Below are positions 58,731-64,000 of a stretch of DNA of 64,000 bases, piece by piece. Both the position numbers and the translations under genes were made by a program. Origin of the DNA: Capitella teleta (Eukaryota; Annelida; Polychaeta; Capitellidae); assembly GCA_000328365.1 (NCBI GenBank), contig KB312450.1, forward strand, positions 292,897 through 356,896. The letters are read 5' to 3'. The notes beneath the pieces were generated by a model. The model saw nothing but the letters and a program-made list of their open reading frames with translations. It was not told the origin of the DNA and did not search any database. Numbering within the stretch: position 1 is the stretch's first letter; each line of letters opens with the position of its first letter.

Positions 58731-61259
58731 TCAAGCTGAGGGGATGTTGGCCTTGGACAGATGCCGATGGAGGTTGTCGTTCTGACTGTGTCGATTTCGA
58801 CTTTTGCGAGTTGAGAATATCTTGTCGCAGCCGTTGATAGTACACTTATACATCTCCTTTGGGTGGATCTTCTCAAGATGCTCCTTGAGGACCAGGTTAT
58901 CCCGGAAGCTTTGCTGGCAGATATGGCAGGCCACCGCGCCGTCCGGATCCGGAAGAGGTGTCTCTTCGGTGTCAGCGTCCTCGCCGTTGTCATCGTGTCC
59001 ATCCCGACTTTCGTTGTAGAGATTGCTGAAGTGGTGAGATTCATAGATCCGCGGAAGGAACTCGTCTCGCAAGCTCTGCGTCATCATGGCGGACGACGCG
59101 GTTGACTTCTCAGGACTCTGCTCGCCGCCCAACGAAGTCGAGAGCAGTTTGCGATGGAGGTTCAGGTTGGACGAGTGCCTGTCGCGACTTCTCTTGGAGG
59201 GAAAAGCAGCGTTGCAGCCGTCCACGCGACAGGTGTGCATCAGCTTCAGGTGCACATTCTGATAGTGACTCTTCATCATGAAGTGGTTCTGGAAGACCTT
59301 CTCGCACGCCGGACACTTCTTCGGATTGTCCTTGTCGAACGGAATGTCGTTGTCATCCGAGTCACAGTTGCGAGATTCATCGCAATCTGATTCGTCGATG
59401 TGGAGGTCGTCATCCTCCATGGGGTAGGCCAGAGGGGACGCCTCGCTTCCGTTGTTCATCTCCCTTCGCTCCTCTTCCTCCTCTTCCTTCGTGGATCCAT
59501 TTCCCGTGATGCACTCGTCGTCCATGCGGAATGAAATTCCGTCGTTGGAGTTGTCATCGCTCATGACGTAGACCTCCTCCGCCTGTTTGGCTGCGGCTGG
59601 GTACCTTGTCGGCACAAAGCCTTTTCTCCTGCGACTCCGCGAGGGTGTCTGAAGCTTCTCCTCCATCTCAGCCTCGTGTATTCTCTCCATCTCTTCGATG
59701 GCTCGGTCGTTCTGCTCGTCTTCTTCCATTCTGGCCATCTTATTTGGAGGTGACATGGACATGACAGGACGGTCGTGCAATCTGTGTCTGACTTGACCAC
59801 AAGTGTCGATGAAGTAGCCAGGGTCAGCCGGCACTGTGACCACAGACGGTCTGTCAAATGACAAGGCCGTAGAGGTGATCATGTCCAGACCCGGTGGCTT
59901 GCCGTGCATTAGGGACTTGGTGTGGATGAGACCAAGAGCAGCGGGAAGAGTAGGAATGGCCAGTTCAGGCTGACACGTCACATTGGGCGGAGGCACAAGC
60001 CCGGGCATGTTGCCCAGCTTCTGCTCCTCGTGAGTCGGACTCTCCGGTAATTTACGCCTGGCTTGCGGCATATGTAACTTCGGATTGGGATTGGCACTGT
60101 GTCTATTGCGGCTTCTTCTTGAGCTGAACATCATGTTGCAGCCATCCACAGTGCACTTGTGCATTTCTTTCAGATGCACAGCGCTGTAGTGGATCTTTAA
60201 GGCTCCTTTATCGCAGAAGGTCTTGTTGCAAGCCGTGCACAGCACTCGCTTCTTGCCGCTTGGTGAGATGAGGGTGCCTCCGTAGCCAGGCGTTGGGGTC
60301 CAGGGCCGCTTGATGGGGTTGGAAGACTTGCGTAAATGCTTCAACTTGTGATCGTTATACATCGACTGAGGTGATTCTCCGCCTTCTTTGATGCTGTAGT
60401 TTATGGCTCCATCTGGACTGAGGCACTGCAGATCTTCTTTCATGGCCTCTGAACTCTCAACCGAGGTGCTTGTAGCTGCTGTTCCGGTAGAAGTCGGCGT
60501 CAATTTCTCGTCAGAAGATTCAGTCTTGTGAGCCATGATGGGAGTGGTCGCCATGCCAATGGACAGATTCTGCGGACTCATCCTGCTGGATGGCGTAGTT
60601 GGTAGACTGTGTTCACTGCCCGTGGGGCTGGGGGGAGGGCTGTTGGCTCCTCCCTGGCGGCGTCGGTAGTCAAATGGTTGCATGGTTTGCAGGTGACTCA
60701 GGGGTGAATCAGTTTTGCGGGTGTTTGGACTGGACACAGTGATCGGCAGGACCATACTGCTCTCGCTCCTCTTGGGCGACTCGCTCCTGCTGGACACAGG
60801 AGAGAAACTCTGTGGGATGCCTGGAGGACTGAGCATGCGCCCTCCTGGTGAGGACCCTAGTTGGGGGATGCTCCCAGGACGGGGAATGAAGTGGCGTTGA
60901 TCGAAGCCAGGCTTCAAGTAGCTTTGGCTTCCGTTGCTACGCTCTAAGAACTTCTTGATCTCTGACTCAGATCGGGGCACCGCTAGGGCTCCTCTGTCTC
61001 TCGCGTCTCTCGCGTCTTGGAGAATGATCTCTTGCGCGATGGACTTGGTTTCGCCGAATCGCAGGAATTGCTGAATGATGAGCTGCTCTTCGTCGCGAGT
61101 GGTCACTGACCATTTATCCAGTACGCGGCCACCAGTGTCCTGTGGATGAGGAGAGGCATTCATATAGGACAGCTGAGACCAGTCACTCGGGGGAATCACT
61201 TCATACAGTGAAGTGAATACATTATTGACAATGTCTTGTAAGCTTCTAATATGCTTGGC
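58731..61259 (-). CDS. BNC: Basonuclin (disco-related) zinc-finger protein, large 3' exon only
   Basis: Nuclear zinc-finger transcription regulator. One open frame runs from a likely acceptor (GCGTAG, exon start 61259) to the stop at 58731, 842 residues. There is no ATG at its head; AKHIRSLQDIVNNVFTSLYE leads straight in, so earlier exons are missing from the window. GRVLDKWSVTTRDEEQ and QQFLRFGETKSIAQEI match the conserved basonuclin block before the fingers. Three pairs of C2H2 fingers follow, at about residues 340-397 (VLCTACNKTFCDKGALKIH, MHKCTVDGCNMMFSSRRSRN), 648-705 (CPACEKVFQNHFMMKSH, CRVDGCNAAFPSKRSRD) and 776-833 (CHICQQSFRDNLVLKEH, CTINGCDKIFSTRKSRN). Each pair ends in the RSRNRHS-type signature. 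A Glu-rich tract and a basic PSRSRRRKGF lie between. Gene identity is firm; the acceptor is short of pyrimidines and less sure. Confidence 0.94.
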   Translation of the reverse strand, partial: AKHIRSLQDIVNNVFTSLYEVIPPSDWSQLSYMNASPHPQDTGGRVLDKWSVTTRDEEQLIIQQFLRFGETKSIAQEIILQDARDARDRGALAVPRSESEIKKFLERSNGSQSYLKPGFDQRHFIPRPGSIPQLGSSPGGRMLSPPGIPQSFSPVSSRSESPKRSESSMVLPITVSSPNTRKTDSPLSHLQTMQPFDYRRRQGGANSPPPSPTGSEHSLPTTPSSRMSPQNLSIGMATTPIMAHKTESSDEKLTPTSTGTAATSTSVESSEAMKEDLQCLSPDGAINYSIKEGGESPQSMYNDHKLKHLRKSSNPIKRPWTPTPGYGGTLISPSGKKRVLCTACNKTFCDKGALKIHYSAVHLKEMHKCTVDGCNMMFSSRRSRNRHSANPNPKLHMPQARRKLPESPTHEEQKLGNMPGLVPPPNVTCQPELAIPTLPAALGLIHTKSLMHGKPPGLDMITSTALSFDRPSVVTVPADPGYFIDTCGQVRHRLHDRPVMSMSPPNKMARMEEDEQNDRAIEEMERIHEAEMEEKLQTPSRSRRRKGFVPTRYPAAAKQAEEVYVMSDDNSNDGISFRMDDECITGNGSTKEEEEEERREMNNGSEASPLAYPMEDDDLHIDESDCDESRNCDSDDNDIPFDKDNPKKCPACEKVFQNHFMMKSHYQNVHLKLMHTCRVDGCNAAFPSKRSRDRHSSNLNLHRKLLSTSLGGEQSPEKSTASSAMMTQSLRDEFLPRIYESHHFSNLYNESRDGHDDNGEDADTEETPLPDPDGAVACHICQQSFRDNLVLKEHLEKIHPKEMYKCTINGCDKIFSTRKSRNRHSQNDNLHRHLSKANIPSA

Positions 61260-64000
61260 CTACGCGGATAGCATCATAAAGGCAACTTAGTCCCAAGGGG
61301 GGCCCGAGGGCGCATTGTCATTCATGGTGTTATGAAGAGCTACGCCCGGGGACACTTGTGCTAAATAAGGAGAAGGGCTTTTGGCAGCCGACCGAGACGT
61401 CTCTTTCGCGGCAGCAGCGCTCCCAGCGGACTCATTACGCACTTAGGGTCATTACAGAGCTCCATTACGGCGACAATGGCGACCAAGTTGTTAGCTGCGA
61501 AGCCACGAAGATTAGTTGTTCACCCCGCGAGGCGAAGGCAAGGTGCAGGAAGACCGCGGAGACAAACGCCTCGGGTAATGACGCTGCGAGTCTGCTAAAA
61601 GGCTGCGAATTATGAAACATGCATCATGTGCTGTGTCATTGGCATGGGCCCATTACAGGGTAGGGGCAGGAGATAATCAGTTCACAGCCCCAAAGGCCAG
61701 TCATCTTCAGCGCTAACCGTGCCGCTGTGCTGCGTGGCCAGCTGCCCATTTCATATATATATGGGGCATGGAATCTGACGACTAATGCGCGACACAGTCG
61801 TGGTCCAATTCGGCGTAAGTGGATTTTGCGCGTTCTGCTCTGACACCAAATGCTATTCTGCGACCCGATGCAATCAGGAGGCGAGGGAAGAGGAAGAAGA
61901 GGAGGACCTCAGATCAGAGGACGACATCGCAGCGCCATCCATAATTGTCTGCACAAAGGCCACAAGAAGAGTCACAGCCGAATGGGGGAGCAACGTGGCG
62001 GACCGAAAGCAGGCTGCAGCGCATGCTAATCGCCGACGACGCTGTCCGTTGAAAGAGCGCCCGCTCGACCACGATGCCCGTCTAAGTGAATTACACTGTC
62101 GAAGGCATCTGTGTCGTTTGGTGGCGTTGTTCCTGGCAAGTGATGCGTACACTGGCCCCTGACGTCACCATCGCTCTGTCACGTGACAAAAGACCAACTT
62201 CCCCGAAGTGCCGATGCATTAGCCGCCAGCGTCTTTTCAAGTGGGAAGAAAGAGCGCCGTTATGCTTGGAGTCAAGAAGTCAATACTCTATTTGGTGCCC
62301 GCGATGCGCCGGGCGACAGAGTGTAATTCGCGGGCAGCATGTCTTGCGCCGAGCTGTGTCATCTATCAAGACGGAGGCGGTGTCGACCCGCGCGATCCCC
62401 GACCGTGGACGCGATTTATGGAGCGGACGGTCAGCGTTTGCGCCGGTGCCAAAGAGTTCAGCTCCAATGGCAACGGGGACCTCAATTGTCATCAGTCGCT
62501 GAGGGGGGGTGGGGTTGGCGCGTGACGCCAATTCACCCCAGGCGCCGAGTTGAGTGCGTTATGATTATATCGCAACCATTGCTTCCTCATCGGACTCATC
62601 CGATCTTGTTATTCTCGCTTGCCCTGTGACAGTTTAACAAATTAGCCCCAGTGTCAAGGGACAAATCTGTTTTGTCAACGACTTGGTATGAGAAGAGGTT
62701 TTTGCGGGCGGATCGGCGGTCGCCCCAAGGCATCCATCGCGCCCACCATTATGCTCGCACATGCCCGCCGCAGCCAGCACCGTCGCGTCGCATTTCCATA
62801 CGCGCGGCGTAATTCCAACTCATCTTCGTCTTTTATCGCTACATGCAATGCCAGCGCTCGGGCCGCGGCGTCCGAGCGCTGCAGAGGTCTCGGGCGGCCA
62901 TTCATCTCGACTAGGGGGGCTTACGGTGCTGTCCTCAGCCTAATGTGACGACCGCGGAGAGCGCCCGGCCAATAAGGCCCGCTGCATCTCAGCTTATCTC
63001 TATATTATCGAAAGTCTGTTCTAAGAGAGTTGTACTAATCTTTCATCGGTCATGGAATGAACGGGTTGATGCGCCCCCTAGGAGCCGCCCGTCACCCCCT
63101 CCTCTGAACATCATGTGCGCCCTTATTGTCCTTTGTCGCAATCGACAGTAATCAGTCGACGTCCATTCGCATTCCGTCATGCCTCCGTGTCAAATGACCG
63201 GCTCGGGGCTCGCGTGCTTCGTCGCAGGGGAACGAACCCGCGTTGCTGCTCTTTCCACGAACGTCACGTGTGGCGGGGTGGGCGACGGTCTCAGAAGACC
63301 CGACGCAAATTGGCTCAAGTCTAAGCGAACAATAAAGCGTAATCGGGTTCGAGAGGGCTCCGGTCGACTGGCACTTCGTCATGGCGGTCAGCGGGGACGG
63401 CGAAGATGGCGTGCCGCCGGCCATTGGTCAAGAGGCTGATGTCACATGCAAACTGAGTGGTCGATCAGCGACCTAACGACTCACGTCCATCAACGGTCAT
63501 TCGAGACATGGAGATGGACGAGGCTGTGAGGTGACGTAATGTGACCTTGAAGGGTCGTCATTGATCACGTGATGTTGACGTGCAATACGCGACGTCGCAG
63601 CTCTGGGGTTGGGGGCAAAAGCGCAATTACGCCTGACGAGAGAAAGGGGAATTATTGTCGGAGAAGTCATTCGCCACAGCAGCGACCTAATCGCTTCTTC
63701 TTTCTTATGGCGTCATGTCAGTCGATGATTGGTGCTCACCCCGAAGGAATAAACGAAGAAAGATGGCACTAGCCCTCCCCCCTTCCACTTCCACAGCGGC
63801 GCCGACCGACACACGCGTGATGCTATAAATAACTAGGCAAAAGTTTTCTTCCCGCAGTCCCCACGTAACACAAGTTGCGCACGCGCTGTGCCGTTAGGTG
63901 CCTGTTAGTTCCACGAAGACAGTTCTAGGAACGGAATTCGGGGAATGCTGGTATCCAGATGTCGGGCGGCGGAAGAGATGACCTCAATAGCTGCTGCTGC
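61260..64000. other. CpG-rich sequence upstream of the basonuclin 3' exon
   Basis: About 2.7 kb with high GC and CpG, unlike most of the window. It is probably basonuclin intron, since the missing 5' exons must lie on this side. I searched the minus strand for the conserved basonuclin N-terminal cysteine block and did not find it. Short words resembling GATA (CTTATC), homeodomain (CATTAC repeats near 61434-61465) and E-box sites are present, but none can be assigned. Confidence 0.45.

Noticed and set aside
58804-60900. Plus-strand frames opposite basonuclin
   Set aside because: They are shadows of the minus-strand coding exon.
61785-63439. Many open frames of 60-138 codons on both strands
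   Set aside because: Stops are scarce in GC-rich sequence. None carries the conserved basonuclin N-terminal cysteines or any other recognised motif.
1-64000. CRISPR arrays, rRNA genes, operons and intact retrovirus-like elements
   Set aside because: No regularly spaced repeats, no rRNA cores and no long-terminal-repeat pair with gag-pol coding were seen.

Overview
The window is animal genomic DNA: spliced genes with GT-AG introns, AT-rich non-coding sequence, poly-A tracts, tRNA-derived SINE-like repeats, a LINE 3' end and several families of DNA transposon relics. Gene content (alpha7-like nicotinic receptor, single-domain secreted ACE, UBE2Q, LRRC28, basonuclin/disco) suggests an invertebrate, most likely a bilaterian. 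Nothing in the sequence fixes the phylum. All exon coordinates were read by eye from splice consensus, frame continuity and remembered family sequences. No alignment was run.

Layout. 0.6-12.1 kb (+): nicotinic acetylcholine receptor alpha subunit with two separate tandem pairs of alternative exons. 12.1-19.3 kb: intergenic, with a hAT-like element, a frame-disrupted homeodomain-like relic (-) and a 5'-truncated LINE. 19.5-22.4 kb (+): UBE2Q-type E2 enzyme, ten coding exons, with NRF1-like and YY1-like promoter sites. 24.3-25.2 kb (-) and 28.7-31.2 kb (+): two divergently oriented genes that share an N-terminal module of about 55 residues that I do not recognise. One continues into three C2H2 zinc fingers, the other into an unrecognised C-terminal region. 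A hairpin-rich tract and NRF1, CRE and ETS-like sites lie between them. The intron of the second gene carries a pogo/Tigger-type MITE with a second element nested inside it. 35.0-37.0 kb (+): LRRC28. 38.2-44.0 kb (-): tandem array of small secreted PAN/apple-like genes, two intact and one truncated copy. 46.2-51.2 kb (+): ACE. 52.1-53.7 kb: decayed pogo/Tigger transposon. 54.3-58.7 kb: no gene found, with a CpG-rich stretch. 58.7-61.3 kb (-): the large 3' exon of basonuclin with three zinc-finger pairs; its 5' exons lie beyond the window. 61.3-64 kb: CpG-rich sequence.

The genes do not form a pathway; they are ordinary animal neighbours. The points most worth following are the receptor's two alternative exon cassettes, which sit where insect alpha6 genes are known to carry theirs, the divergent pair with its shared unrecognised module, and the PAN-like array.
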